The notes under the pieces are model-generated. The model was not told the origin of the DNA and searched no databases. It saw only the letters and a program-made list of their open reading frames with translations. Made by a program: the position numbers and the translations under genes. Shown here in pieces: positions 46,395 to 56,452 of a stretch of 64,000 nucleotides of DNA. This stretch comes from Bacillus sp. USDA818B3_A (lineage in GTDB: Bacteria > Bacillota > Bacilli > Bacillales > Cytobacillaceae): assembly GCF_009928415.1 (NCBI RefSeq), contig NZ_JAABNN010000006.1, positions 15,551 through 79,550 of the forward strand, in the 5' to 3' direction. Every line of letters begins with the position of its first letter. Positions within the stretch are counted from its first letter, which is position 1.

Positions 46395-46691
46395 GTGGCT
46401 TTTGGCATTAAGAGAAAAGAACTTCTTGAATGGAAAAAAAGGATTGATCAAGGCGAAATTGCATTTTTAACCCATTTTTGGCTCGATGAACGCTTCCCGG
46501 AATGTAAGACGGTTACTAAGGTCGGTTGTCTGGACTTAGACAAACTAGCCGCTTGGGGTAAAAAGTACGGACTAAAAAAGGAATGGATTCATCACCGAAA
46601 AGATGGTTATTCTCACTTTGATTTACTAGGTGAATGGCAAACTGAGATCTTACAAAAAGAGGGCTTAAGCGAGCATCTATGGGGTAAATAA
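46395..46691 (+). CDS. yneQ: YneQ-like protein of unknown function
   Basis: 98 residues, cytoplasmic, rich in Lys and aromatic residues: FLTHFWLDERFPECKTVTKVGC, a DLDKLAAWGKKYGLKKEWIHHR segment and a FDLLGEW tail. The symbol rests mainly on position between yneP and yneR in the block shared with B. subtilis, plus general appearance. No function known to me. GTG with AGGTGA upstream. Confidence 0.72.
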   Translation: MAFGIKRKELLEWKKRIDQGEIAFLTHFWLDERFPECKTVTKVGCLDLDKLAAWGKKYGLKKEWIHHRKDGYSHFDLLGEWQTEILQKEGLSEHLWGK

Positions 46692-46759
46692 AACAGTAAA
46701 AGCATTTTCGAGCTTGCCCATCTATCACCAATTAGTACCGAAAAAATAGGAGAATCGAT

Positions 46760-47050
46760 ATGTTTAAAATAACAGAGAGTGCTTACCATAAATTAGCTGA
46801 CACGATTCAATCAGAGAAAAAAACAGAGGACGAACGGTTGTTCCTGCGCTTAACGATGGGGATTGGCTGAGGCGGGCCTAAGCTGAATCTGTCTCTGGAA
46901 GAGCAGAAAATCAAAGGAGATCATACGTTCGAATTCGAAGATATCATCATCCTTATCCATGAAAATGATATGGTTTACTTTGAAAATACAAAACTTGATT
47001 ATGTAGAAGATGTATTAGGCAAGAAGCGGTTTCAATTGCTTCGAATATAA
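46760..47050 (+). CDS. yneR: HesB-like selenoprotein (YneR position)
   Basis: An in-frame TGA at 46868-46870 splits what is otherwise a complete 96-residue HesB/YadR-like protein. Read as Sec, residue 37 lies in LTMGIG-U-GGPKLNLSLEE, the exact motif (GUGGP.L.L.L.E) of known HesB-like selenoproteins. The rest, FEFEDIIILIHENDMVYFE and LDYVEDVLGKKRFQLL, follows the HesB fold and stays in frame to TAA. ATG with TAGGAGA upstream. The family is related to IscA-type iron-sulfur carriers, but its role is unknown. A SECIS-like hairpin follows. Gene order (yneQ before, plsY after) identifies it as the yneR equivalent. Confidence 0.9.
46889..46906 (+). promoter_or_regulatory. Candidate SECIS hairpin in yneR
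   Basis: 18 nt after the Sec TGA: CTG pairs with CAG, a single T (46892) bulges, then CTC pairs with GAG around a TGGAA loop. A bulged U in the stem and a G in the loop are the features SelB recognises in E. coli SECIS elements. Confidence 0.72.
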
Positions 47051-47056
47051 TAAAAA

Positions 47057-47096
47057 AAATGGCTCTAGAGATCGTCTCTCTAGAGCCATTTAATTT
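47057..47096. terminator. Shared bidirectional terminator
   Basis: A perfect 15-bp stem (AAATGGCTCTAGAGA with its complement), 5-nt loop, T-rich on both sides. It overlaps the plsY stop and ends both yneR and plsY. Confidence 0.92.
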
Positions 47097-47679
47097 TCGG
47101 TTCGGTGTTATTCATTATTCGCTTAATGTTTGCCCTGTGGCGGTAGGTCACGAACGATGCTAACAAAAGCACCACAATTAGCAAGGGAATATTCCAGCTG
47201 CTAACCAATCCAGATATAACAGCGTACAAAACAGCCGTAACACCTGCAACCATTGATGATAACGATACATATTTGGTTATGTACAAACTTATGAAGAATA
47301 CCACTATAACTGTTAAAAACATATATGGTGCGGCTAACAAGACGACACCGCCTGATGTAGCGACTGCCTTTCCACCTCTAAATCCAGCAAAGATGGGGTA
47401 AGTATGTCCTAAAACAGCAAATATACCAGCCAATAATGGATTGATATCCACATGGAAAATCAAAGGCAATGCAGCGGCTAATGTGCCCTTCAAGATATCA
47501 GCAAGTGTTACTGCTAATCCTGCTTTTACCCCGAGTGTCCGAAACGTGTTTGTTCCTCCTAAATTCCCGCTTCCATGTTCCCGAATGTCAATTTTGTAGA
47601 ATGTTTTTCCGACTATTAAACCAGAAGGAATGGAGCCTAGAAGATAGGCAAGGATTAAGACCAAGATAATTTGAACCAT
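47080..47679 (-). CDS. plsY: Glycerol-3-phosphate acyltransferase PlsY
   Basis: 199 residues, about five transmembrane helices: [42 protein letters not shown] (acyl-phosphate binding) and [13 protein letters not shown]. It transfers an acyl group from acyl-phosphate to glycerol-3-phosphate, the first step of phospholipid synthesis. ATG with GGAGAAATATT upstream. In B. subtilis plsY (yneS) likewise lies between yneR and the parEC genes. Confidence 0.96.
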   Translation of the reverse strand: MVQIILVLILAYLLGSIPSGLIVGKTFYKIDIREHGSGNLGGTNTFRTLGVKAGLAVTLADILKGTLAAALPLIFHVDINPLLAGIFAVLGHTYPIFAGFRGGKAVATSGGVVLLAAPYMFLTVIVVFFISLYITKYVSLSSMVAGVTAVLYAVISGLVSSWNIPLLIVVLLLASFVTYRHRANIKRIMNNTEPKIKWL

Positions 47680-48039
47680 TAATATTTCTCCTTCAATAAA
47701 GAATCCAGTTCTTTTATTTTACCATGGATTTGCAAAAAAGCACTAAACTTTCATAATAAGTTCACAAGTATACAAGAATTTAGAAGCCGCCTGCTAGTTC
47801 AACCATCCTGTGCTATTTATCCTGTTTAAGGCTAAAGTTAGAACAATTATAGTCAATTTTATTACAAATATATGGAGAATTTAGCAACGGTTGATAAAGG
47901 GATTGAATGCAAATTTTTGTGAACCTATAATAAAGGAAAATCAAATATAGAAACGAAAGAACCGGCCTGGTTACATACTTAGAGAGGTCGGTTTTCTTAC
48001 ATACCTTCATTACTAAACTAAAAGAGAGGTGAGGTTCAT
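47680..48039 (+). other. Intergenic region with a leader hairpin
   Basis: 360 bp between the divergent plsY and response regulator genes, with no coding frame accepted. It must contain both promoters. The one clear structure is a hairpin at 47958-47998: AGAACCGGCCT with AGGTCGGTTTT (one or two G-T pairs, 16-nt loop) followed by CTT, about 40 nt before the regulator start. It could be a weak terminator or leader structure. Confidence 0.4.
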
Positions 48040-49332
48040 ATGGCAAGTAGTGTTCTTCAGTATCTTAAATACCAGTACCCAGATATAAGAGTTTTATATG
48101 TGGAAGATGAGAAATTCTCCCGTGAAAAGCTGCTGCGAGTGTTAAATCGCCGTTTTGCTCACATTCATGTAGCGATTGATGGCTTGGAGGGATTACAACT
48201 CTACCAAAAATACAAACCAGATTTGATTATTGCGGATATAAAAATGAACCAAATGAGCGGTTTGGAAATGATTAAGAAAATCCGGGCTCAAAATGAAAAA
48301 GCCCAAGTGATTGTGACAACTGCTCATGATGATAACGAATTTTTTCTTCAATCGATCGAAAACAATGTCAACCATTTTATTCTTAAACCTATCGATTTGG
48401 ATGCCTTGCTTCAAGCCATTCAGAAATCTGTTTACCAGATCCAGCTGGAGAAAGAACTGGTTAAGCAAAAGAATCTAACCCGTTCTATTCTTGATTTTCA
48501 GGATAATCTTATCTTTGTTATTGAGGACGGGGAAATTGTTGAGTGGAATCAAGCATTTACTAATGTAACCGGAATAGGCAGCCATGTAAGTAATCAAGCC
48601 CGTTATCAAAGTCAATTACTATCCAATTTATTTGTTGAAGATCCTCATTATTTTTATCCAAAGGATAAAGCACGGTGGACGGAGGAATTTTTTTCGACAG
48701 GGAAAAACGTGGCGAAAGTGCGGTGGAAAGGTCCTCTCGGTAACGATTATAACTACGTGATGAAAGCAGGGCCGATTCCTGAATCTAAACAAATTTTATT
48801 TGTACTAACAGATATTACTGACTTAGAGAAAGAAAGCCGGGAAAGGGAGCATTTATCTATGTTTGACCGCCTGACGAGCAGTTTGACCCGTCAGAAATTC
48901 AAAGAGATTTTGGCTGGAGAAATGAGGCGTGCCGAGCGTTTTGAACGTGCCTTTTCACTAATACTAATGGATATTGATAATTTTGGTACTATAAACGAAC
49001 AATTTGGTCAACCGGCAGGAGATAAGGTGTTAATCACCGTTTCCACGATTGTTCAACAGCGGATTCGCGAGTGCGATATGTTTGCCCGTTGGGGCGGAGA
49101 AGAATTTATCCTGCTAGTTCCGGAGACAGATGGACAGAAAGCTGGCATATTAGCGGAGTCCATCCGATCGATTATAGAAGGATATGATCATTCGATCGGT
49201 AAGGTTACCTGCAGTTTTGGCGTTACAGAGTTTACGTTTGGAAAATCAAAAAATGAGTTGATCTCAGAAGTCGAGCAAGCCCTTGAAGAATCCAAAAAAA
49301 ATGGGCGAAACCGGGTAACAGTATACAGCTAA
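48040..49332 (+). CDS. Response regulator diguanylate cyclase (REC-PAS-GGDEF)
   Basis: 430 residues. REC domain (about 15-130) with VEDEKFSREK acidic pocket and phospho-acceptor D66 in LIIADIKMNQMSG. Residues about 145-265 look like a PAS domain (LDFQDNLIFVIEDGEIVEWNQAF). The C-terminus is a GGDEF domain with active signature GGEEF (352-356) after FDRLTSSLTR, so it should make c-di-GMP; no RxxD inhibitory site is evident just before it. It is 24 bp from a histidine kinase gene, probably its partner. This pair is absent from the equivalent place in B. subtilis as I recall it. Confidence 0.9.
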   Translation: MASSVLQYLKYQYPDIRVLYVEDEKFSREKLLRVLNRRFAHIHVAIDGLEGLQLYQKYKPDLIIADIKMNQMSGLEMIKKIRAQNEKAQVIVTTAHDDNEFFLQSIENNVNHFILKPIDLDALLQAIQKSVYQIQLEKELVKQKNLTRSILDFQDNLIFVIEDGEIVEWNQAFTNVTGIGSHVSNQARYQSQLLSNLFVEDPHYFYPKDKARWTEEFFSTGKNVAKVRWKGPLGNDYNYVMKAGPIPESKQILFVLTDITDLEKESREREHLSMFDRLTSSLTRQKFKEILAGEMRRAERFERAFSLILMDIDNFGTINEQFGQPAGDKVLITVSTIVQQRIRECDMFARWGGEEFILLVPETDGQKAGILAESIRSIIEGYDHSIGKVTCSFGVTEFTFGKSKNELISEVEQALEESKKNGRNRVTVYS

Positions 49333-49356
49333 GCACTGTTTAAGGAGGTGGCAAGG

Positions 49357-50289
49357 ATGCTTTATGTATATATTTCCTTAGCATTGGTGATCGGTTACTT
49401 TATTTTGACCATTTCCTTGTACTTGTTTAAAAGCTGCGGGCTGATGAAAAAACTCAAGGAAAGTGAAAAAAGCTATCGAGATTTAGCTGAGAAGTACGAA
49501 GCGATCAATCGAAACCTAGAAAAAAAGATTCATGAAGAGGTCGAAAAAAATAGACAAAAAGACCATCTCCTCATTCAGCATTCAAAACTTGCTGCAATGG
49601 GTGAAATGATCGCAAGCATCGGTCATCAGTGGCGGCAGCCTTTAAATAGCCTATCACTAATTATTCAAGATGTTCGTGAAGAGTTTGAATTTGGTCAGCT
49701 GGATGAAATTTATATTGATCAATTCACCAAGGAAAGTTTGATACAAATTAAGCATATGTCCCGGACGATAAATGATTTTCGTAAGTTCTACAAACCCAAT
49801 AATGAAAAAACCCCCTTTTCGATCGGAAGTTCGATAGAGGACGCTTTGTCCATTTTTTCATCAAGCCTCAAATATTACGGAATTAACATGGAATTTGAAT
49901 ACAGAGGCGAGCTAATGGCCTACGGTTTTCCTAACGAATACAGTCAAGTGGTATTAAATATTTTAACCAATGCCCGCGATGCGTTTGTTGAAAAAGAAAT
50001 GGAGAATCGCAGAATAAAGATTCAAATCATTGAGACAAAGGAGTATGTCAGAGCCGAGTTTACTGATAATGCAGGAGGAATTGATCCCCTAATTCTTGAT
50101 AAAATTTTTGACCCGTATTTCACCACTAGACCGCATGGAACTGGATTAGGTCTTTACATGACCAAAATGATTCTTGAAAATATGAACGGAACAGCGTCAG
50201 TTGAAAATTATGAATATGGTGCCCGTTTTGTTCTCTCTGTACCTAAGGTAAAACAGTCCATACAGCAGGAAATAGTCTCTGTTTCCTAA
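49357..50289 (+). CDS. Sensor histidine kinase
   Basis: 310 residues: one N-terminal transmembrane helix, a coiled coil (about 35-75), the H box IGHQWRQPLNSLS (phospho-His about residue 90), N box NILTNARDAF, G1 DNAGGID, F box FDPYFTTRP and G2 GTGLGLY. There is no extracellular sensor domain, so input may come through the membrane helix, the coiled coil or a partner. The frame opens at a GTG at 49348, which lies in the AAGGAGGTG ribosome site; ATG 49357 is the start. Likely phosphorylates the neighbouring REC-GGDEF protein. Confidence 0.9.
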   Translation: MLYVYISLALVIGYFILTISLYLFKSCGLMKKLKESEKSYRDLAEKYEAINRNLEKKIHEEVEKNRQKDHLLIQHSKLAAMGEMIASIGHQWRQPLNSLSLIIQDVREEFEFGQLDEIYIDQFTKESLIQIKHMSRTINDFRKFYKPNNEKTPFSIGSSIEDALSIFSSSLKYYGINMEFEYRGELMAYGFPNEYSQVVLNILTNARDAFVEKEMENRRIKIQIIETKEYVRAEFTDNAGGIDPLILDKIFDPYFTTRPHGTGLGLYMTKMILENMNGTASVENYEYGARFVLSVPKVKQSIQQEIVSVS

Positions 50290-50293
50290 TCCT

Positions 50294-50322
50294 AAGCTCC
50301 CAAACTTTTTGGGGGCTTTTCC
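50294..50322 (+). terminator. Intrinsic terminator
   Basis: AAGCTCCCAAA pairs with TTTGGGGGCTT (one G-T pair) and is followed by T residues. Confidence 0.82.
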
Positions 50323-50386
50323 TTTTACTTTGGTTTTTATAAAATAAGGAGTAAAATAAAGACAATAAATCCAAGGGGTGGTAAAA

Positions 50387-50800
50387 GTGGCAATCGAAAA
50401 TCCAAGTCGTGAAGAAATTGGTGCGATCTTAAATAAGGCGAAAAGAATTGCAGTCGTAGGTTTAAGTGATAATCCAGCAAAGGCTTCTTACCAAGTGTCA
50501 GAGGTCATGCAAAATGCAGGCTACGAAATCATACCAGTTAATCCAGCGGTGGATCAAGTCTTGGGGGTTAAAGCGGTCGCCTCTCTAAAAGATATTGAGG
50601 GGCATATAGATATCGTTAACGTATTTCGCCGTTCCGAACAATTGTTCGATGTTGCGAAAGAATTTGATCAAATTGACGCAGATGTTTATTGGTCTCAGCT
50701 AGGTCTTGCTAACGAAGAAGCTTACGAGTTTTTAAAGGAAAAGGGCTACACGGTGATCATGGATCGCTGCATTAAAATTGAATATGCAATGACAAGGTAA
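50387..50800 (+). CDS. yneT: CoA-binding protein, YccU/YneT family
   Basis: 137 residues of Rossmann fold: IAVVGLSDNPAKASYQV glycine-rich loop, IIPVNPAV, VNVFRRSEQ and the C-terminal VIMDRCIKIEY. Matches the CoA_binding family of small proteins (YccU-like), which bind CoA; function unknown. GTG at 50387 is chosen because AAGGGGTGG lies seven bases before it; the frame opens at 50378. Lies just before parE, as yneT does in B. subtilis. Confidence 0.88.
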   Translation: MAIENPSREEIGAILNKAKRIAVVGLSDNPAKASYQVSEVMQNAGYEIIPVNPAVDQVLGVKAVASLKDIEGHIDIVNVFRRSEQLFDVAKEFDQIDADVYWSQLGLANEEAYEFLKEKGYTVIMDRCIKIEYAMTR

Positions 50801-50801
50801 A

Positions 50802-50830
50802 AAGCTGCTATTTTTTAGCAGTTTTTTTTT
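50802..50830 (+). terminator. Intrinsic terminator
   Basis: CTGCTA pairs with TAGCAG within an A-rich/T-rich extended stem and ends in nine T residues. From here to parE (51090) I see only the promoter region. Confidence 0.85.
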
Positions 50831-51089
50831 ATAATTCCCCTTAAAAATCGCTTAAATTGTTTTACAAAAATAAGTCGTTTTTCATTACATATTTGCCAAA
50901 TCAAAATAAATCGCTACAATAAAGCATAGACGCCACAAGAAGTTGTGATAAAATAAGGGTGGCAAACATTAGTTCTATTGGACAAATTTAAAGGATAAAT
51001 GACTCTTTTAAACGAATGTTAAACTTAATAATTATTAGAAAATGGCATCTTAAATGCCATTATGTTTTTTGGTAGGAAGGGGTATTTTA

Positions 51090-53069
51090 GTGGCAAGAAA
51101 TCAGCAAGCATTTGATTACAATGATGATGCCATCCAGGTACTAGAAGGTCTTGAAGCGGTCAGAAAAAGGCCAGGTATGTATATTGGCAGCACCGATTCA
51201 CGAGGTCTTCATCATCTTGTTTATGAGATCGTAGACAACTCTGTCGATGAAGCACTAGGCGGATTTGGTGATCAAATCATTGTAAGAATACACAAAGATA
51301 ATTCCATAAGCGTTATGGATAAGGGTAGAGGAATGCCTACAGGTATGCATAAAATGGGAAAACCAACACCTGAGGTCATTTTGACTGTGCTCCATGCAGG
51401 CGGCAAATTCGGCCAAGGCGGCTACAAAACAAGCGGCGGTTTGCACGGTGTTGGTGCATCGGTCGTGAATGCCTTATCTGAATGGTTAACCGTTACGATT
51501 AAACGAGACGGATTTGTCTATGAACAACGTTTTGAAAATGGTGGTAAACCCGTCACTACCCTCGAAAAAATCGGCAAAACGAATCAAACCGGTACAACCA
51601 TCCACTTTAAGCCGGATCCAACCATTTTTTCGACTACGACTTATAACCTCGAAACCCTTTCTGAAAGGCTGAGAGAATCCGCCTTTTTGTTAAAAGGATT
51701 AAAAATAGAGATTATTGATGACCGTAACAATATTCATGAAGTTTTCCACTATGAAAATGGAATTGAGGCTTTTGTTGAATATTTAAACGAAGATAAAGAA
51801 ACCCTTCATCCGGTTGTCAGCTTTGAAGGAATCCAAAACGGCATCGAAGTTGACTTTTCCTTCCAATTCAATGATGGATATTCAGAAAATATGTTGTCTT
51901 TCGTAAACAATGTCCGGACCAAAGATGGCGGTACGCATGAGGTTGGGGCAAGAACAGCGATGACAAGGGTGTTCAATGACTATGCCCGTAAGGTTGCCTT
52001 GTTGAAGGAAAAAGACAAAAATCTAGACGGAAATGATATTCGTGAAGGATTATCAGCCGTTATTTCCGTTAGAATCCCAGAGGAATTACTTCAATTTGAA
52101 GGACAAACGAAGGGAAAACTTGGTACCAGTGAAGCAAGGTCAGCTGTAGATTCCGTCGTTTCTGAGCATCTTTCCTACTTCCTTGAAGAAAATCCTGATA
52201 TCAGCTCTATTTTGATAAAAAAATCCATTAAAGCTTATCAGGCTCGTGAAGCTGCTCGTAAAGCACGCGAGGATGCGAGAAGCGGTAAAAAGAAGAAACG
52301 GGGAGAAACGATTTTATCTGGTAAACTAACCCCCGCGCAATCACGCAACCCGCAAAAAAATGAACTTTACCTGGTTGAGGGTGACTCTGCGGGAGGTTCA
52401 GCCAAGCAAGGCCGTGACCGACGCTTCCAGGCAGTCCTTCCACTCCGCGGTAAAGTCATTAATACAGAGAAAGCAAAACTCTCCGATATCTTTAAAAACG
52501 AAGAAATTAATACCATTATTCACGCAATTGGCGGCGGTGTTGGTGCTGATTTTACTGTAGAAGACATTAACTATGACAAAATCGTCATTATGACAGATGC
52601 CGATACGGACGGTGCTCATATTCAGGTATTATTGCTTACTTTCTTTTATCGCTATATGAAGCCGCTTATTGAAGCAGGGAAAGTATTTATTGCCCTTCCG
52701 CCTTTATACAAAGTAAGTAAGGGTTCAGGCAAAAAAGAAATTATTGAATATGCGTGGAACGAAGATGAACTTCAGGGTGCCATTAAGAAAGTGGGCCGAG
52801 GCTACATTATTCAGCGATATAAAGGTCTTGGCGAAATGAACGCAGATCAGTTATGGGAAACCACCATGGACCCAGAGACACGGACATTAATCCGCGTTAA
52901 GATCGATGATATCGCACGAGCGGAACGACGCGTTACTACCTTAATGGGTGACAAAGTTGAACCGCGTCGTAAATGGATTGAAAGTAACGTAGCCTTTGGT
53001 TTAGAAGAAGATGACACCATTTTAGAAAATGAAAATATTACGGTCTCAGAGGAGGAAGCTGCAGAATGA
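51090..53069 (+). CDS. parE: DNA topoisomerase IV subunit B
   Basis: 659 residues, type IIA topoisomerase ATPase/TOPRIM subunit. [18 protein letters not shown] and the GHKL ATP-binding residues ([30 protein letters not shown]), then TOPRIM motifs [16 protein letters not shown] and DADTDGAHI. Decatenates daughter chromosomes. The frame opens at 51054; GTG at 51090 after AGGAAGGGG gives the normal N-terminus. Stop codon overlaps the parC start (ATGA), so the two are translationally coupled. Confidence 0.97.
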   Translation: MARNQQAFDYNDDAIQVLEGLEAVRKRPGMYIGSTDSRGLHHLVYEIVDNSVDEALGGFGDQIIVRIHKDNSISVMDKGRGMPTGMHKMGKPTPEVILTVLHAGGKFGQGGYKTSGGLHGVGASVVNALSEWLTVTIKRDGFVYEQRFENGGKPVTTLEKIGKTNQTGTTIHFKPDPTIFSTTTYNLETLSERLRESAFLLKGLKIEIIDDRNNIHEVFHYENGIEAFVEYLNEDKETLHPVVSFEGIQNGIEVDFSFQFNDGYSENMLSFVNNVRTKDGGTHEVGARTAMTRVFNDYARKVALLKEKDKNLDGNDIREGLSAVISVRIPEELLQFEGQTKGKLGTSEARSAVDSVVSEHLSYFLEENPDISSILIKKSIKAYQAREAARKAREDARSGKKKKRGETILSGKLTPAQSRNPQKNELYLVEGDSAGGSAKQGRDRRFQAVLPLRGKVINTEKAKLSDIFKNEEINTIIHAIGGGVGADFTVEDINYDKIVIMTDADTDGAHIQVLLLTFFYRYMKPLIEAGKVFIALPPLYKVSKGSGKKEIIEYAWNEDELQGAIKKVGRGYIIQRYKGLGEMNADQLWETTMDPETRTLIRVKIDDIARAERRVTTLMGDKVEPRRKWIESNVAFGLEEDDTILENENITVSEEEAAE

Positions 53070-55504
53070 GTGCATTAGAAAAATTCCGTGACCTGCCTCT
53101 AGAAGATGTACTTGGTGACCGGTTCGGGCGATATAGTAAGTATATTATCCAAGAACGTGCCTTACCGGATGCGCGCGACGGGTTAAAGCCGGTGCAGCGC
53201 AGAATTCTTTATGCTATGCATGTGGAAGGCAATACATTTGAGAAAAACTTCCGTAAATCGGCTAAAACCGTGGGTAACGTTATTGGTAACTACCACCCCC
53301 ATGGGGACTCGTCTGTTTACGAAGCGATGGTAAGGATGAGCCAGGATTGGAAAGTTAGAAATGTCCTGATTCAAATGCATGGGAACAACGGTAGTGTCGA
53401 TGGTGACCCGCCGGCTGCGATGCGTTACACAGAAGCAAGGTTATCAGCGATTGCCGCTGAACTTTTACGTGATATTGAAAAGGATACAGTTGAATTTATT
53501 CCAAACTTTGATGATACCTCTAAGGAACCAACCGTTTTACCGGCGATGTTCCCGAACCTTCTCGTCAATGGATCAACAGGGATTTCAGCAGGTTATGCAA
53601 CCGATATCCCTCCACACCATCTTGGTGAGGTCATTGACGGTGTGATATTAAGAATGGAGAAGCCTGACGTAACAGTCGATGAACTTTTGACGGTTATTAA
53701 AGGCCCTGATTTCCCTACTGGCGGTATCATTCAAGGAATTGAGGGTATTAAAAAGGCCTATGAAACGGGTAAAGGTAAGATCATCGTCCGCGGAAAAGCA
53801 GAAATTGAAGAGGTTCGCGGAGGCAAACAGCAAATTGTTATAACTGAAATTCCTTACGAAATTAATAAGGCAAATCTTGTTAAGAAGATGGACGAATTCC
53901 GTCTTGACCGAAAAGTGGAAGGCATGTCAGAAGTCCGCGATGAAACAGACCGAACAGGTCTAAGAATCGTTATAGAGTTAAAAAAGGATGCCGATGCAGA
54001 AGGTGTCCTCTATTACTTATATAAAAATAGTGACCTTCAAGTTACCTATAACTTTAATATGGTAGCTATTCATAATAAGCGTCCAGTACTTATGGGGATT
54101 CGCGAATTATTAGATGCCTACATCGGGCATCAAAAAGAAGTTGTTACCCGCAGGACCCAATATGACTTGAATAAAGCGAAAGAGCGTCAGCATATTGTAG
54201 AAGGGTTAATAAAGGCACTATCGATCCTAGATGAAGTGATCGCAACTATCCGTGCTTCTAAGGACAAACGCGATGCAAAGGACAACTTAATTGCCAAGTA
54301 CGGATTTACAGAGCTTCAGGCAGAAGCGATCGTTTCTTTACAACTTTATCGTTTAACAAACACAGATATCACTGCGTTACAGAATGAAGCAGAAGAATTA
54401 GCGAAAAAGGTTGAAGAACTTACTAGTATTTTAGCTAGCGAGAAGAAACTTTTATCCGTTATTAAAAAAGAGCTTAAAGATGTGAAGAAGCGCTTTGCGG
54501 ATGAGCGTCGCTCTAAAATTGAAGCAGAAATTGAAGAGATAAAAATAAATCTAGATGTCACTGTTCCGAGTGAAGATGTGATTGTGACAATCACTCAAGA
54601 AGGGTATGTCAAACGGACAAGCCAGCGTTCATTTGCGGCTTCCGGCGGACAAGATCTGGCAATGAAGGAATCGGATCGTCTTCTAGCCCAACTGGACATG
54701 AATACGAAGGATGTCCTGCTGCTCTTTACCAACAAGGGGAACTATTTGTTCTGCCCTGTACATGAGCTGCCGGATATCCGTTGGAAGGATCTTGGACAGC
54801 ACGTAGCCAACATAATCCCAATCGACCGTGACGAAGAGATTATCCATGCAATATCAGTTAAAGATTTTGAGATAGATGCTTATCTTGTGTTTGTAACTAA
54901 GAACGGTATGGTTAAGAAAACCGAGCTAAAGGCATACAAGGCACAGCGCTACTCGAAACCACTTGTTGCAGTGAATTTAAAAGATGATGACCAGGTGGTT
55001 GATGTACATCTAACGGATGGTTCTAAGGAACTTTTCTTAGTTACGCACTTTGGCTATTCTTTATGGTTCCATGAAGAAGAAATTAGTATTGTCGGACAGC
55101 GGGCTGCCGGAGTAAAGGGCATTAACTTAAAAGATGACGATTTTGTTGTCGGGGGTAAACTGATTACACCGGACAGCAGCCAATCGATTGTCGTTGCTAC
55201 CCAGCGCGGTGCCTTAAAACGCATGAAATTAAAAGAATTTGAGAAATCCTCCCGGGCGAAACGCGGTGTGGTGATTTTAAGGGAATTAAAGTCTAAACCT
55301 CATCGTATCGAAGGATTTGTCGTAGCTAATGAGCAAGATACGATTATCATTCAGACTGAAAAAGGGTATACAGAAACACTGAAAACAACTAATATCAGCT
55401 ATAGTGACCGCTATTCAAACGGCTCGTTTATCCTTGATGAAGAGGAAAACGGTAAAGTAACAACCGTTTTGAAAGTTGAAGCTGCAGAAACGGTAACTGA
55501 ATAA
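53066..55504 (+). CDS. parC: DNA topoisomerase IV subunit A
   Basis: 812 residues. Catalytic Tyr 121 in AAMRYTEAR, winged-helix QRRILYAMH, the quinolone-resistance-determining region [13 protein letters not shown], and a C-terminal beta-pinwheel with repeated strands. Serine at the QRDR position (GDSS) is the susceptible-type residue. Works with ParE. Overlaps parE by 4 bp and has its own terminator. Confidence 0.97.
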   Translation: MSALEKFRDLPLEDVLGDRFGRYSKYIIQERALPDARDGLKPVQRRILYAMHVEGNTFEKNFRKSAKTVGNVIGNYHPHGDSSVYEAMVRMSQDWKVRNVLIQMHGNNGSVDGDPPAAMRYTEARLSAIAAELLRDIEKDTVEFIPNFDDTSKEPTVLPAMFPNLLVNGSTGISAGYATDIPPHHLGEVIDGVILRMEKPDVTVDELLTVIKGPDFPTGGIIQGIEGIKKAYETGKGKIIVRGKAEIEEVRGGKQQIVITEIPYEINKANLVKKMDEFRLDRKVEGMSEVRDETDRTGLRIVIELKKDADAEGVLYYLYKNSDLQVTYNFNMVAIHNKRPVLMGIRELLDAYIGHQKEVVTRRTQYDLNKAKERQHIVEGLIKALSILDEVIATIRASKDKRDAKDNLIAKYGFTELQAEAIVSLQLYRLTNTDITALQNEAEELAKKVEELTSILASEKKLLSVIKKELKDVKKRFADERRSKIEAEIEEIKINLDVTVPSEDVIVTITQEGYVKRTSQRSFAASGGQDLAMKESDRLLAQLDMNTKDVLLLFTNKGNYLFCPVHELPDIRWKDLGQHVANIIPIDRDEEIIHAISVKDFEIDAYLVFVTKNGMVKKTELKAYKAQRYSKPLVAVNLKDDDQVVDVHLTDGSKELFLVTHFGYSLWFHEEEISIVGQRAAGVKGINLKDDDFVVGGKLITPDSSQSIVVATQRGALKRMKLKEFEKSSRAKRGVVILRELKSKPHRIEGFVVANEQDTIIIQTEKGYTETLKTTNISYSDRYSNGSFILDEEENGKVTTVLKVEAAETVTE

Positions 55505-55514
55505 TTCATTTTTC

Positions 55515-55549
55515 GGAATCTCTTAAGAAATTAAGAGGTTCCTTTTTTT
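55515..55549 (+). terminator. Intrinsic terminator of parEC
   Basis: GGAATCTCTTAA pairs with TTAAGAGGTTCC (one G-T) around a GAAA tetraloop, then seven T residues. Confidence 0.92.
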
Positions 55550-55606
55550 CATCTTTTTCCCATAATTGGACATACTAGCTAACAAAAGGATGTGGAGGGG
55601 AACTGG

Positions 55607-56356
55607 ATGAAAAAAGAAATGCTCCTTGTTATTGTTTCATTTTTTCTAATTTCACTAACGACCATAACCGGTGTTTATGCGATTGAGAAAACAGCCAAAT
55701 CGATTACGATAACAGAACAGGAAGCAGATGTAACGGGCGATAATAAAAACGAGACGATCCTTTTAAAGGGAGTACCTGACCAAGATGACAAGTCCTTCTT
55801 AAGAAGAATCTTTATCGATATTACGGCATCAAACGGCAAGACCTATAGCATAACGTTAAAAAGCGGTTCAAAGGCATCACTCAAGTTAGTGGATTTAGAC
55901 AACGATGGCTTGAAGGATATATTTGCAAATATATTAACTGATGACAGCACGGGTGATGTAACAAATTATTTGTACAGCTTAAAGGGCTTTGAACGGAAAA
56001 ATCTAACTGTCCCTGAGCCGTTAGAGATGGAAGCGAACTTTAAAAATGGTTATAAAGCAGAGGTCCAACTGACTAAAACAGGAAAATCATATTTGTTTGA
56101 CCTGAAAAATCGAAAAGAATATTATAAAAAGCTCGGTTTTTACTATCGAGGAAAACTAAATGAGCCAATGGAATTAACCGTAAACACCTTTAATCGTGTA
56201 GAACCTATACAAATTGATAAGGAACGCACAGGATTAAAAGGCCAGCAAAGGATAACAGGGATTGTAAATGCGGATACCATTGCTTATGTGGAATCCATTT
56301 GGTATTACGATCGTGGTCATTGGAAGCTTTTTAAAACGGACGTTAAACCCTCATGA
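55607..56356 (+). CDS. Secreted protein of unknown function
   Basis: 249 residues from ATG 55607 (GGAGGGG six bases upstream; the frame opens at GTG 55592 inside that site). A signal peptide ends near GVYA. The mature protein is beta-rich, with ADVTGDNKNETILLKG and VDLDNDGLKDIFANI, two acidic D-x-[DN]-x-[DN]-G/x-type loops like those of FG-GAP/VCBS-type or calcium-binding repeats. The C-terminal WYYDRGHWKLFKTDVKP resembles the end of other Bacillus secreted proteins of unknown role. Function not assigned. Confidence 0.72.
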   Translation: MKKEMLLVIVSFFLISLTTITGVYAIEKTAKSITITEQEADVTGDNKNETILLKGVPDQDDKSFLRRIFIDITASNGKTYSITLKSGSKASLKLVDLDNDGLKDIFANILTDDSTGDVTNYLYSLKGFERKNLTVPEPLEMEANFKNGYKAEVQLTKTGKSYLFDLKNRKEYYKKLGFYYRGKLNEPMELTVNTFNRVEPIQIDKERTGLKGQQRITGIVNADTIAYVESIWYYDRGHWKLFKTDVKPS

Positions 56357-56398
56357 GGAAAAAGCGCTTTGGAGTTTTCCAAGCGTTTTTTCTCATGA
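56351..56398 (+). terminator. Intrinsic terminator
   Basis: TCATGAG pairs with CTCATGA and the inner CGCTT.TGGA with TCCAAGCG, with A and T tracts on either side; overlaps the stop codon. Confidence 0.8.
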
Positions 56399-56452
56399 AA
56401 ACAGCAGCGGCAACAGAAGATAGGGGAGGGGGGAGAATGCAGGATTTTACTT

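Noticed and set aside
46760..47050. yneR, selD and the SelW-like gene as pseudogenes with nonsense mutations
   Set aside because: Each TGA falls exactly at the known Sec position of its family, frames are intact on both sides, and a hairpin follows each one in a genome segment carrying selA and selD.
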